From Paraburkholderia antibiotica (GTDB taxonomy: Bacteria; Pseudomonadota; Gammaproteobacteria; Burkholderiales; Burkholderiaceae): a DNA stretch of 64,000 bases. Positions within the stretch are counted from its first letter, which is position 1. The number at the start of each line of letters is the position of its first letter. The position numbers and the translations under genes are program-made. This document shows, piece after piece, positions 8,409 through 17,301 of the stretch. The notes beneath the pieces were generated by a model. It did not search any database and was not told the DNA's origin. It was given only the letters and a program-made list of their open reading frames with translations. The stretch is from positions 62,001 through 126,000 of the forward strand of contig NZ_JABBFZ010000005.1 of NCBI RefSeq assembly GCF_012927125.1, given 5' to 3'.

Positions 8409-9673
8409 CGGCGTTCCATCGGTTGATTCAGCAGCGTATCCGCGGCCTTCTGGCCGGAGCGGATCGCACCTTCGAGCGTGGCGGGCAGGCCGGTGGCCGT
8501 CCAGTCTCCCGCGAGCATCAGATTGTTCCAGCGCGTGCGCGTACCCGGACGCAGCGTTTCCTGCGCGGGCAACGGAGCGAACGTCGCGCGCGCGTCGCCG
8601 ACGACCTGCCACGACGGCAGCGGCTCGGGTGGCAGCTTGACGGCCCGCGCGACCTCGGCCCAGACGGTCACGGCGAGCGCCTCGGGCGGCGTATTGAGCA
8701 GGCTCTCGGCATCGTTCAGCGTCACGGACAGGCGATTGTCGAACGCGAGCAGCCATCCGGCCGTCCCGTTCAGCAGCGCGGTGACCGGCGGCAAACCGAA
8801 CGGCGGCTCGACCGCGAAGTGCACGTTGAGCGCGGTCGTAAAGCGGTTCGGCGCGCGCAGCCCTGGCACCAGCGACGCCGCGGCGTCGGGCGGCAGCGCG
8901 AGAATCGCGGCCTCGTTGGCGCCGAGCGCGATACTTTCGTCGGTGAAATGCAGCGTCTGCACGCGTGTCGGCTCCGCAGCGAAATCGATGCCGCGCAGCC
9001 GCGAGCCGAGCCGGATCGTCGTGCCGCCGTGTTGCAGCAGACGCAGCGCCGGATCGACGAACGCGCTGCCCAGACCGTTACGCGCGACCAGCGGCCGGCA
9101 CGCGAGACCGCCCGCGAGCAGCATCTCGCGCACCACCGCGCCGGTCAGTTCGGCCGACGCGTCGCGCGGTTCCATCTGCAGCAACGCATGCAGCAGCGGC
9201 CGCAGCAAGCGATCCCACAGCGGGCCATGGCAGCGCATCGTCTGCGCGACGCTGCGGCCCGGCTTCGCGAACAGCAGCGGCACGAGCGACAGATAATCCG
9301 CTGGCTGCGTGTTCGGCACCCGCGCCTGCGCGTCGAAAATCCACCACGGCAAACGACCCGGCGACAGCCGCACGCTCCAGCGTGCCCGCGTGGCCAGGTC
9401 GACGAATGGATAGTCGGGCTGCGTGGGGCCGACCAGTTCGTCGGCGGCGCCGATCGCGCGCGCGTAATTCAGCGTCGCGGTATTGCCCGACATCACGATG
9501 TGATTGCCGCTGTCGAGCGTCGCGCCGAGCTTCGCGTCGTAGTACGAACGGCAGCGGCCGCCCGCGTGGTCCTGCGCCTCGTGTAGCACGACTCGCGCAC
9601 CGCGCCGCTGCAACTGCACGGCGGCGGCGAGGCCGGCCGCGCCCGCGCCGACCACGTGGACGAACCTCGGCAT
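8405..9673 (-). CDS. hpnE: Hydroxysqualene dehydroxylase HpnE
   Basis: HpnE is an FAD-dependent amine-oxidase-fold enzyme that reduces hydroxysqualene to squalene. The 422-residue protein opens with the Rossmann dinucleotide motif VHVVGAGAAGLAAAVQLQRR followed by an acidic end-of-strand and GGRCRSY, typical of carotenoid-desaturase relatives. A C-terminal FAD-contacting segment NNLMLAGDWTATGLPATLEG is also present. It sits between hpnD (4 bp gap) and shc (4-bp overlap), so the three form one transcriptional unit feeding squalene to the cyclase. Confidence 0.92.
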   Translation of the reverse strand: MPRFVHVVGAGAAGLAAAVQLQRRGARVVLHEAQDHAGGRCRSYYDAKLGATLDSGNHIVMSGNTATLNYARAIGAADELVGPTQPDYPFVDLATRARWSVRLSPGRLPWWIFDAQARVPNTQPADYLSLVPLLFAKPGRSVAQTMRCHGPLWDRLLRPLLHALLQMEPRDASAELTGAVVREMLLAGGLACRPLVARNGLGSAFVDPALRLLQHGGTTIRLGSRLRGIDFAAEPTRVQTLHFTDESIALGANEAAILALPPDAAASLVPGLRAPNRFTTALNVHFAVEPPFGLPPVTALLNGTAGWLLAFDNRLSVTLNDAESLLNTPPEALAVTVWAEVARAVKLPPEPLPSWQVVGDARATFAPLPAQETLRPGTRTRWNNLMLAGDWTATGLPATLEGAIRSGQKAADTLLNQPMERR

Positions 9674-9677
9674 CGGC

Positions 9678-10526
9678 TCAGAAAAGCGCGTAGCGCGCGA
9701 CGATCCACAGCAGGCGCAGCTTCGGCTTGCTGACCTTCGTGCGCGGAATGTCGAAGCCGCGATCGAGCGTGCGGTCGAGCAGCACGCGATAAACGCCCGA
9801 CATGATGCGCGGCGCGCGCACCTGCGCCCGCGGCTCGCGATCCATGATCGCGTCGGACTCGGCGAAGTGCTGCTTCGCGCGCTCGGCGAGCGTCGCGCAC
9901 ACGCGCGGCAGCGACGGGTCGTCGGCGATCTGCAGCGGATTCGTGACCGCGATGCCTTCGCGCGCGAGCAGCTCGTGCGGCAGATAGCAGCGGTTGATTT
10001 CCGCGTCTTCGTCGATGTCGCGCAGAATGTTGGTCAGTTGCAGCGCGCGGCCGAGATGATGTGCGAGCAGCCGGCCGGGCTCCTCGCGCATCCCGAATAT
10101 CCTCACCGATAGCCGGCCCGCCGCGCTCGCGACGCGGTCGCAATAGAGGTCGAGCGTGGCTTCGTCGGGCGCGCAGATGTCGGCAGCGGCGTCCATCGCC
10201 ATGCCGTCGATCATCGCGTGGAAATCCTCGCGTTGCAGGTGAAACGTGTGAATGTGCCGCGTCAGCGCGCGCAGCGACGCGCGCGGCTGGCCGGCATAGC
10301 AGGCGTCGATGTCGGTGCGCCATTGCTCGAGCGCGGCCACACGCTCGGCGCGCGGCAGGTCGCTGTCGGCGATGTCGTCGACGGCGCGGCAAAACGCGTA
10401 GACCTGGTACATCGCATCGCGCTGCGCCGCCGGCAGGATGCGCATCGCGAGATAAAAGGAGCTGCCGGACGTGGCGGCAGCGGCGTCGATTTCAGTATCG
10501 TCCACGACAAGATTGGAAACAGCCAA
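9678..10526 (-). CDS. hpnD: Presqualene diphosphate synthase HpnD
   Basis: HpnD condenses two farnesyl diphosphates into presqualene diphosphate, first step of the HpnCDE route to squalene. Two Asp-rich metal-binding motifs are visible: RAVDDIADSDLPRAER and LTNILRDIDEDAEINRCYLP. The start is a TTG at 10526 (MAVSNLVVDD) because GGAG lies 6 bases upstream; the reading frame extends to another TTG at 10565 that lacks a ribosome-binding site. The chosen protein has 282 residues. The partner hpnC, which normally lies beside hpnD, is not in this window. This gene leads the minus-strand operon. Confidence 0.9.
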   Translation of the reverse strand: MAVSNLVVDDTEIDAAAATSGSSFYLAMRILPAAQRDAMYQVYAFCRAVDDIADSDLPRAERVAALEQWRTDIDACYAGQPRASLRALTRHIHTFHLQREDFHAMIDGMAMDAAADICAPDEATLDLYCDRVASAAGRLSVRIFGMREEPGRLLAHHLGRALQLTNILRDIDEDAEINRCYLPHELLAREGIAVTNPLQIADDPSLPRVCATLAERAKQHFAESDAIMDREPRAQVRAPRIMSGVYRVLLDRTLDRGFDIPRTKVSKPKLRLLWIVARYALF

Positions 10527-10640
10527 GACGATCTCCGCTGGAGGCGCCCGCTGAAAGGCGTTCAAAGAAGTTTTTATGCCGACCCGCAGGACAGTGGGCC
10601 CGCGCGCGCGGACTCGCGCGAAACATCCGGCTGGGCGGCC

Positions 10641-10660
10641 GGAAACGGCGAAAAGTATAA
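10641..10660 (-). promoter_or_regulatory. Possible promoter of the hpnD operon
   Basis: On the minus strand GATTGTTATACTTTTCG contains a good -10 element (TATACT), about 120 bp upstream of the hpnD start. The -35 match is weak. It is the only AT-rich patch in the 10527-10824 gap; the rest of that gap shows nothing else. Confidence 0.3.
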
Positions 10661-10824
10661 CAATCTTTGCCGATAGCCGCAGTTTCGCCGGCGATCAGGG
10701 GGACGGATGCGCAGGACGCGGCGTCACGCGCGGCGTAGATTCGCGCGAAAGTCGGGACAGCACGGACGGGTTGGCGGTGCCCGCTACGGTGTCGCGCTGA
10801 AACCGTGAACCGGCGCCGCCGCGC

Positions 10825-11775
10825 TCAAGCCTCCGCCAGCACGAACGCCACCGACCGGTTGCGTCCCTGCCGCTTCGCGCTATAGAGCGCCGCATCGGCC
10901 TCGTTGATCAGCACGTCGTAGGCCGGCACGCCTTCGCGCGCCGCCGCGCCGCCGAGGCTCGCGGTCACCGACACGCTGGCGCCGGGCAGCTCGACCGGCG
11001 TTTCCTCGATCACGCGACGGATCTTGTCCGCGACGTGCATCGCGTCATCGAGCGGCGTGCACGGCAGGAGCAGCGCGAACTCCTCGCCGCCGAAGCGCCC
11101 GAACGTGTCCTGCGCGCGCACCACGCCGGCCACGCGCTGCGCCATCACGCGCAGCACCGTATCGCCGACGCCGTGCCCGAATTCGTCGTTGATCTTCTTG
11201 AAGTGGTCGAGATCGAACAGCAGTATCGACAGATCGCCGCCGTAGCGCTGCCAGCGCGTGAATTCGTCGCCCAGCCGCGCCTCGAAAAAGCGCCGGTTCG
11301 CGATGCCAGTGAGGCCATCGCGATTCGCATATTCCTGCAGCTTCAGCAGCGCTTCCTCGCGTTCGCGCTGCACGATGCTCACGTGCGTGACGTCGGAAAT
11401 CGTCACGCACACGGCCACCACTTCGCGCTCGCGCATCAGCGGCATGAACGTGCAGTCCTGCTGCATGAAATCGACGCCGCCGGTGATCGGGCGGTCATGC
11501 TCGAAGCGAAACAGGTACGGGCGCTGCTCCCACGAGCTGAACGCGAAGCTGCCGAGCTGAAACACGCTCTCGATCTTGCGCGACAGCCACACGCGCGGCA
11601 ACTCCGGAAAATGCGCGAAGATCGACCGGCCGACCACCTGCTGCGCGGCGAGACCGCTATGGTCCTGCATGAAGCGGTTCCACATCAGCACGTTCAGGTC
11701 GCGGTCGAGCACGAAAATGCCGAAGCCGACCCGCTCGACCACGAGCTCGCTCAACGATTGCACGGATACGTTCAT
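10825..11775 (-). CDS. PAS-GGDEF diguanylate cyclase
   Basis: This 316-residue soluble protein has an N-terminal PAS-like sensor (GFGIFVLDRDLNVLMWNRFM, about residues 15-130) and a C-terminal GGDEF domain (about 150-310). The active-site loop reads GGEEF (about residues 229-233), preceded by the usual FDLDHFKKINDEFGH metal/nucleotide segment, so it should make cyclic di-GMP. An RxxD inhibitory site is not evident before the active loop. Its start overlaps the stop of the CheC-like gene (ATGA, 11772-11775), so sensor, phosphatase and cyclase are translationally coupled. Confidence 0.9.
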   Translation of the reverse strand: MNVSVQSLSELVVERVGFGIFVLDRDLNVLMWNRFMQDHSGLAAQQVVGRSIFAHFPELPRVWLSRKIESVFQLGSFAFSSWEQRPYLFRFEHDRPITGGVDFMQQDCTFMPLMREREVVAVCVTISDVTHVSIVQREREEALLKLQEYANRDGLTGIANRRFFEARLGDEFTRWQRYGGDLSILLFDLDHFKKINDEFGHGVGDTVLRVMAQRVAGVVRAQDTFGRFGGEEFALLLPCTPLDDAMHVADKIRRVIEETPVELPGASVSVTASLGGAAAREGVPAYDVLINEADAALYSAKRQGRNRSVAFVLAEA

Positions 11776-12395
11776 AGACTGGACAGCAGCGCGTCGAGCG
11801 CATCGTTCATATGGCGGATGGACTCTTCGGCCATCAGCATCACGAGGTGCGCGCGAAAGCTGTGGTTTTCGAGCGCGAAATTCACTTCGAGCAACAACGC
11901 GCGGTGCCATTGCAGCATGCCGGGCTGAAACACCTCGTCGAACGTCAGCGCTTCGCCGAGCAGGCCCGGCGCGGAAAACACCGGCGTGCGGCCGAGCTGT
12001 TCGAGGATCGACGACACGCACGCGCCGCACAGCAGATTCGCGACGTCGAGCATCAGCTCGTGCTCGCCGATCGTCTCGTAGCTCGAACGCGCATACGGAT
12101 CGTTCACCAGCGCGCACAGTTGCGCGATGCCGTCGCTGCGGCAGATCACCAGCGCCTCGCCCTTGATGTCCGAGCGAAAACCCTGGCGCACCGCGCTGAG
12201 CGTCTCGTCGATGCCGGTCATCTCGCGCAGCGCGCACGCCGCCTCGCCGACCGCCACCATCCGCACGCGCGGCACCGATAGTTCGATGAACGAATCAAGC
12301 AGCCGCGCGAGGCGCGTCGCCGCCCGGCCCATCGCGAGGTTGGCGATCTCCTGCAGCGCGTCGCGCTGGTCTTCGGTGAAGGCGGGCTCAGACAT
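11772..12395 (-). CDS. CheC-like phosphatase-family protein
   Basis: The 207-residue protein resembles CheC/CheX phosphatases that dephosphorylate CheY-type receivers. The CheC signature is at the N-terminus (QEIANLAMGRAATRLARLLD, then ELSVPRVRMVAVG), and a second related segment appears at HELMLDVANLLCGACVSSIL. Each normally supplies the Glu/Asn pair of the active site: E-x-x-N is present in EIAN and, as D-x-x-N, in DVAN. It lies between a single-domain response regulator (8-bp overlap) and a diguanylate cyclase (4-bp overlap), which suggests that it acts on that regulator. Confidence 0.8.
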   Translation of the reverse strand: MSEPAFTEDQRDALQEIANLAMGRAATRLARLLDSFIELSVPRVRMVAVGEAACALREMTGIDETLSAVRQGFRSDIKGEALVICRSDGIAQLCALVNDPYARSSYETIGEHELMLDVANLLCGACVSSILEQLGRTPVFSAPGLLGEALTFDEVFQPGMLQWHRALLLEVNFALENHSFRAHLVMLMAEESIRHMNDALDALLSSL

Positions 12396-12759
12396 ACAAG
12401 CCGTACTCCTTGAGGATGGACAGGACCGTCTCGGGCGTCACGGGTTTGGCGATGAAGGCGAGCGCGCCGAGTGCGCGCACGCGCGCCTGCGCGAGCGGCT
12501 GCACGTCGGCCGACACCACGATCACCAGGCAGTTCGCGTCCTCGTGCTGCAAGGCTTCGAGCACGTCGTAGCCGGTCAGGTCCGGCATCGTCAGATCGAG
12601 AAACATCACCGCCGCCTTGCCCGCGCGATACAGCACGAGCGCCTCGCGTCCATTCGTCGCATACGACAATTCGACCTCCCAGTCCGGCGGCAGCGCCTTC
12701 GTGAGCAGCTTGCGGGCCAGCAGCGAATCGTCGGCGATCACAATGGGCAGCATGGGCAT
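12388..12759 (-). CDS. Single-domain response regulator (CheY-like)
   Basis: A 123-residue receiver domain with no output domain. Visible are the acidic pocket (IVIADDSLLARKLL), phosphoacceptor Asp in AVMFLDLTMPDLTGYDVLEA, the Ser/Thr switch position in LVIVVSADVQ and the conserved Lys in FIAKPVTPE. It can start at 12759 or at the second ATG at 12753. It leads the regulator / CheC-like / diguanylate cyclase operon and probably relays a phosphorylation signal into cyclic di-GMP synthesis. The cognate kinase could be the divergent hybrid kinase at 13371, but that is inference. Confidence 0.88.
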   Translation of the reverse strand: MPMLPIVIADDSLLARKLLTKALPPDWEVELSYATNGREALVLYRAGKAAVMFLDLTMPDLTGYDVLEALQHEDANCLVIVVSADVQPLAQARVRALGALAFIAKPVTPETVLSILKEYGLYV

Positions 12760-12811
12760 GTGGGAAGTCGGGCAGGTGGGCTGGTCGGAAAGCGGAATCG
12801 GCTCGTTCGGT

Positions 12812-12867
12812 GCGCGGTTCGTCTCGCGCGGTTCGTCTCGCGGGATTCGTCTCGTGGGATTCGTCCC
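12812..12867. repeat. Four tandem 14-bp repeats upstream of the response-regulator operon
   Basis: Units are GCGCGGTTCGTCTC (12812-12825 and 12826-12839, identical), GCGGGATTCGTCTC (12840-12853) and GTGGGATTCGTCCC (12854-12867). They lie 50-110 bp upstream of the regulator start, so they are in its leader or promoter. They could be direct-repeat operator sites or simple slippage products. Confidence 0.75.
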
Positions 12868-13370
12868 GTCACGGATCGCGGTTCGGCACGGCGCGCGGCC
12901 GGTCGATTCGCGACCAGGTACAGTGATGCCTGGCAACAATGCGGTTACGTTGGCGAGAGGAGGGCGAATGCGGCAGGACGCGTTTGGCGGACCGTTGACG
13001 GTCCGGCGCACAGACGTGGCGACGGCCTTTTTATCGTGGCGACGATTGTCGAAGCAAACCGGTGCAAAGGCAACTCGCCAAAACCGCGTTCGCTAAAGAG
13101 ATTTTTCGATGCAACGTGGATTTGAAAAACAATTCCATCGATGCAGCGGCGGTTTTTTTATATTTATACTTTTGTGTACGTTTGCGCTTGCCGATTCGTC
13201 GCTGTTTTTCCGCCGCCCGGCAAGCGCATACGGCGCGGCGCGCGCGGGCTTGCCACGCTTTGCGGCAACTTTCGCCGCGCGGCGTCTATGCTTCTTCTGA
13301 CGGCGGCAAGGTGCCCATCCCGGCACGCTACGGGGCTGCCTGTTCCGAACGACTTTTGGCTTTAACGACA
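12868..13370. other. Divergent intergenic region before the hybrid kinase
   Basis: About 500 bp between the regulator operon and the hybrid kinase. The only distinctive part is an AT-rich island around 13150-13172 with a TATACT hexamer at 13165-13170, a possible -10 element for the kinase. Short open frames here have no ribosome-binding site or recognisable product, so I call no gene. Confidence 0.35.
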
Positions 13371-15665
13371 ATGATTCCAGACCGGGCCGACTCCGCACGC
13401 GCGGGCCACCTTTCCCGCCGCGCCGCCGACGAGCACGACGACGCGTCGTTCCCCGCCGTGCCGGAGCAGAACTTCCAGGTGCGGCGCATCACGTTGATCG
13501 CGCTGCTGGTCGCGGCGATCGTGCTGCCGTTCGCCTACGTCGCGGCAATGGCGTTCACCGACCTGCGCGCACGCGAGGCCGACGCGACCAACATGACGCT
13601 GCGCACGGTGCGCGTCGCCGAAGAACACGCGCTGAAAGTGTTCGACATGAACGAGACGCTGGACTCGCGCATCGTCGACCTGACCGCGGGCCTCGACGAC
13701 AACGGCGTGCGTGCGCGCGAAGCGACGATTCACGACAAGCTGCGCACGATGGGCGGCGGCTATCCGCAGGTCGCCGCGGTCTCGATCTTCGGCCACGACG
13801 GCGCGCTGCTCGCGAGCAGCCGCTACTATCCGTCGCCGCAGTTGTCGATCGGCACGCGCGACGATTTCGTCGGCATTCGCGACGGCAACGACCTCGAACA
13901 CGTGTCGAAGGTGATGACCGGGCACGTCGCCGGCGAGCAGGTATTCAACATGGGCATCGCGCGCAAGGCCGTCGACGGTTCGTTCGCGGGCGTCGTCTCG
14001 ATCGCGCTGCGGCCCAGCTATTTCGACGCGTTCTATCGCGAGCTGCTCGGCGGCAACGACAGCACGCCGATGATCATGAGCCTCGTGCGCACCGACGGCG
14101 CGGTGCTCGCGCATTACCCCCGCGGACCGCACGAACCGGCGGCGATCGCGGCCGACTCGCCGTTCGCCGCGGCGGTCGCCGAGGGACGCCGCGCGGGCGT
14201 CGTGCGGATGCGCTCGAATTTCACCGGCGACAATCTGATCGTCGCGTTCCGCCACGTCGGCTCGTACCCGGTCTACGTGCTGTGCGGCTACCGCACCTCG
14301 GCGATCTGGACTGCCTGGTATCGGCATCTGAGCGTGCTGATCCTGTCGATGTTCACGCCGTCGATCGCGCTGTGGTGCGTGATCTGGCTGTCGCTGCGCC
14401 GGCTCGGCGCGGAAGAGGAAGCGTGGGAGCGCTGGCAGGCCGAAGCATCGATGCGCCGTTCGATCGAATCCGCGTACCGCCAGTCGCGCAAGATGGAAGC
14501 GCTCGGCACGCTGGTCGGCAGCGTCGCGCACGACTTCAACAATCTGCTGATGATCCTGTCGGCCAACGTGCAGATAGTGCGGCGACGCGGCGTCGGCGGA
14601 CTGGAGCGCGAACTGTCGGCGATGGAGCGCGCGTTGAAGAGCGGCCAGTCGCTCACGCGCCAGTTGCTCGGCGTCGCGCGCAAGCAGCCGCTGCGCACCG
14701 AGACGCTGTCGCTCGAGCACTGGCTGCCATCGAGCCGCGAACTGCTGCACGCGTCGCTGGGCGCGAAGGTGTCGCTCGTGATCGACAGCGGCGTGAACAC
14801 GTGGCCGGTGCGTGTCGACGTCGCGGAGCTGGAGCTCGCGCTCATCAACATCGCGGTCAACGCGCGCGACGCGATGGCCAACGGCGGGCGCTTCACCGTG
14901 CGCGCGAGCAACGTGGTGTTCCGTCACGAAGACGGCTTTCCATTGACCGGCGACTTCGTGCAGGTGTCGCTCGAAGACACTGGCGCCGGCATGGCGCCCG
15001 AGGTGCTCGCGCGCGCGTTCGAGCCGCTTTTCACGACCAAACCGAAGGGCGCGGGCACGGGCCTCGGTCTGCCGCAGGTGTTCGCGTTCTGCGAGAGCTC
15101 GGGCGGCCTCGCGGCGATCGACAGCGCGATCGGCGCGGGCACGTCCGTGCGGCTGTATCTGCCGCGCGCGACGAGCGAGCCGCAAACCGCCGGTCCGGCC
15201 GAGGCGCTCGCGCCTGAAAGCGACGCGCCGCAAGGGCTGCGCGTGCTGCTCGTCGAAGACAACGCGGAGGTCGCGGCCGGCACCGAAGCGCTGCTGCAGA
15301 TGATGGGCCACCAGGTCACCTGCGTGTTCAACGCCGACATGGCGCTGCGCCTGCTCGACGACGCCCGCGCGAAACGCGCGAGCACCGGCGAGGCGCTGCC
15401 GTACGACCTGGTGCTGTCGGACATCCATATGCCGGGCAAGCTGAACGGTATCGACCTCGCCGAAGCGGTGCTCGCGTTCGACACCCAGTTGCCGGTGATT
15501 CTCGTGACCGGCTACGCGGAAGAGCTCGACCGCGCGCGGCACGTGAACGTGCGCGTGCTGTCGAAGCCGTTCGATATCGGGCTGCTGGAAAAACTGCTCG
15601 AAACGATCCAGCACAATCTCGCGCAGACAGGCGCCGATCCGCAGACGCACGCGGCGGATACATAG
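13371..15665 (+). CDS. Hybrid sensor histidine kinase with periplasmic sensor and receiver domain
   Basis: The 764-residue protein has a TM helix at about 38-60 (ITLIALLVAAIVLPFAYVAA), an extracytoplasmic Cache-like sensor (about 65-310), a second TM (about 320-345), a HisKA domain with the phospho-His in GSVAHDFNNLL (about residue 386), HATPase motifs (NIAVNARDAM, EDTGAGM, GTGLGL) and a C-terminal receiver with phosphoacceptor Asp in DLVLSDIHMPG (about residue 683). The open frame continues upstream to 13062, but the first plausible start next to the pre-TM region is ATG 13371. It is divergent from the response-regulator / cyclic di-GMP operon. A terminator follows 90 bp after the stop. Ligand unknown. 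Confidence 0.9.
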   Translation: MIPDRADSARAGHLSRRAADEHDDASFPAVPEQNFQVRRITLIALLVAAIVLPFAYVAAMAFTDLRAREADATNMTLRTVRVAEEHALKVFDMNETLDSRIVDLTAGLDDNGVRAREATIHDKLRTMGGGYPQVAAVSIFGHDGALLASSRYYPSPQLSIGTRDDFVGIRDGNDLEHVSKVMTGHVAGEQVFNMGIARKAVDGSFAGVVSIALRPSYFDAFYRELLGGNDSTPMIMSLVRTDGAVLAHYPRGPHEPAAIAADSPFAAAVAEGRRAGVVRMRSNFTGDNLIVAFRHVGSYPVYVLCGYRTSAIWTAWYRHLSVLILSMFTPSIALWCVIWLSLRRLGAEEEAWERWQAEASMRRSIESAYRQSRKMEALGTLVGSVAHDFNNLLMILSANVQIVRRRGVGGLERELSAMERALKSGQSLTRQLLGVARKQPLRTETLSLEHWLPSSRELLHASLGAKVSLVIDSGVNTWPVRVDVAELELALINIAVNARDAMANGGRFTVRASNVVFRHEDGFPLTGDFVQVSLEDTGAGMAPEVLARAFEPLFTTKPKGAGTGLGLPQVFAFCESSGGLAAIDSAIGAGTSVRLYLPRATSEPQTAGPAEALAPESDAPQGLRVLLVEDNAEVAAGTEALLQMMGHQVTCVFNADMALRLLDDARAKRASTGEALPYDLVLSDIHMPGKLNGIDLAEAVLAFDTQLPVILVTGYAEELDRARHVNVRVLSKPFDIGLLEKLLETIQHNLAQTGADPQTHAADT

Positions 15666-15754
15666 CGCCGGATGCGTGACGTACCGCGCACGTGATGCGC
15701 TTGCGGCGCCGTGCATCGGGCGACGCCTCGCAGGCGTCATTTACCAGACCTTGT

Positions 15755-15786
15755 AAAAGCGCGGCGGCCACTCGTCGCGCTTTTTT
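15755..15786 (+). terminator. Rho-independent terminator of the hybrid kinase gene
   Basis: AAAAGCGCG (15755-15763) pairs with CGCGCTTTT (15776-15784) and continues into TTTTTT, the standard hairpin plus T-tract. A smaller hairpin GACGCC-TCGCA-GGCGTC lies just upstream at 15722-15738. Confidence 0.8.
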
Positions 15787-15981
15787 GCATGAACGCGCCA
15801 CGTCGTGCGCATTTCCACACGCATCCCACACGCATCACAACGGCCCCGGCGCGCCTTGGCGGCCGACCCCACGCGCACGGCCACCGTCCGGCATGAAGGT
15901 TGCGGCATCCGACAGACCAGGCAAGGAGGACCGCGCGCGTCCGACACGGTCCGTACCGCCAGAACACGTCGGGAGACAACC

Positions 15982-17175
15982 ATGCAACATACCGTGATTG
16001 GTTTATTCGACACCTACATGCAGGCCGAAAGCGCTCGCGACACGCTCGTGCAAACCGGCTTTGCGCGCGACAAGATCGAGTTGCAGGCGAGCGCCGCACC
16101 GTCGGTCGGCTCGGCCACCGGCGAGGTCGCCAATGCGGGCGTGCTCGCGAACATCGAACGTTTTCTGTCGAGCCTGTTCTCGAGCGGCCCCCGTTCCGCG
16201 GACACCACGCGCTACGCCGAAGCGATGCGGCGCGGCGCGGTGCTCGTGTGCGTGCACGCCGTCAGCGAATCGCACGCGGAACTGGCGCGCAATACGCTCG
16301 TGCGGCTCGGCGCAACCGATATCGGCGACCATCTGCCCGAGTGGGGCGACGCGCAGACAGCGAGCGCGCGCGAGCATTCAGTACTCGACGAGCTCGGGAT
16401 CGGCGCGGTGATGCCGGGCACGCCGCGTACGTCGAGCGTGACGTCCGAGGGTGTGGTTGCGCGGGGGACGGGGGTGGATACGGGTGCGGCTGGTGTCGCG
16501 AGCGCTAGCGGCGCGATGGGTGCGGCTAGTATGGCCGAGTCGACGGGCATTGCCGGTGCGACTGGCGCCGCCTCGGTGACGGGTGCGTCGATGGACGCGT
16601 CAACCTCGACGCCCAGCGCCACGCGACCGGCCAACGTTCCCCCGGTCGATCCGCTGGCCGGCTTGCCGTCCGAGCCCGCTCATACGGAGGCCGAATCGTT
16701 CATGCCACCGTCGCAAAACGAACGGCCGCTTACTGATCCGCTCATCGATCCATTCACCAAGCCGGCCCCGGCTCCGCTCGCCGACGATGCGGCGCGCAGC
16801 GCCATCGCCGCTGGCTCGGTGCCGGGCTCCGGCGCGGTGATGCAGCCGTCGGAACTCGTCCCCGAAGGCGGACAGCCGACTGCCGGCCTCGGCGGCCAGA
16901 TGCCGGCCGAATATCTGGAGTACGAAGAAGATTTTCACGCGCACTACGACGAGCAGTACTCAGCCGCCGACGTTCGCTATGAAGACTATGTGCCGGCCTA
17001 TCGCTATGGTGCCGAAATCGCTCACGACGCGCGGTTTCAGGATCGTCCGTGGGAAGAGATCGAGCCCGAGGCGCAGCGTCATTGGGAAACCACCTCGCCA
17101 GATAGCACGTGGGAGCGCTTCAAGCTCGCGGTGCGTCACGGCTGGGAACGGGCGACGGGGCATCACCACGTGTAG
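15982..17175 (+). CDS. General-stress-protein-like protein with low-complexity middle region
   Basis: The 397-residue protein starts at ATG 15982 behind GGGAGACAACC. The N-terminus (TVIGLFDTYMQAESARDTLVQTGFARDKIE, about residues 2-32) and GAVLVCVHAVSESHAELARNTLVRLGATDI (about 88-117) look like the two halves of the small general-stress / YsnF-associated domain. Residues 140-320 are Ala/Gly/Ser/Thr/Pro-rich and probably disordered. The C-terminal 90 residues are aromatic and acidic (EDFHAHYDEQYSAADVRYED, then RPWEEIEPEAQRHWE). Such proteins are commonly annotated as hypothetical or stress proteins in Burkholderia; I do not assign a biochemical role. Confidence 0.75.
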   Translation: MQHTVIGLFDTYMQAESARDTLVQTGFARDKIELQASAAPSVGSATGEVANAGVLANIERFLSSLFSSGPRSADTTRYAEAMRRGAVLVCVHAVSESHAELARNTLVRLGATDIGDHLPEWGDAQTASAREHSVLDELGIGAVMPGTPRTSSVTSEGVVARGTGVDTGAAGVASASGAMGAASMAESTGIAGATGAASVTGASMDASTSTPSATRPANVPPVDPLAGLPSEPAHTEAESFMPPSQNERPLTDPLIDPFTKPAPAPLADDAARSAIAAGSVPGSGAVMQPSELVPEGGQPTAGLGGQMPAEYLEYEEDFHAHYDEQYSAADVRYEDYVPAYRYGAEIAHDARFQDRPWEEIEPEAQRHWETTSPDSTWERFKLAVRHGWERATGHHHV

Positions 17176-17181
17176 ACGCCC

Positions 17182-17260
17182 GCCGGTGTCAGCGCCGACA
17201 CCGGCGGCGGATTGGCGCGCTGTGAGCGCGTGCCATTCGAGACGGCGCGCGCTCACAGCG
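17182..17260. terminator. Two inverted repeats between converging genes
   Basis: GCCGGTGTC / GACACCGGC (17182-17190 with 17197-17205) is followed by a perfect 13-bp inverted repeat CGCTGTGAGCGCG / CGCGCTCACAGCG (17218-17230 with 17248-17260). They sit between converging genes and probably act as a bidirectional transcription end, although no T-tract is present. Confidence 0.5.
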
Positions 17261-17301
17261 TCAGGCTGAAGTGAAAGCTGCTTCGCTACGGCTGCTCTAC
17301 G

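Noticed and set aside
13062-13370. N-terminal extension of the hybrid kinase frame
   Set aside because: The extension translates an AT-rich promoter-like region into low-quality sequence and has no ribosome-binding site; ATG 13371 fits the membrane topology.
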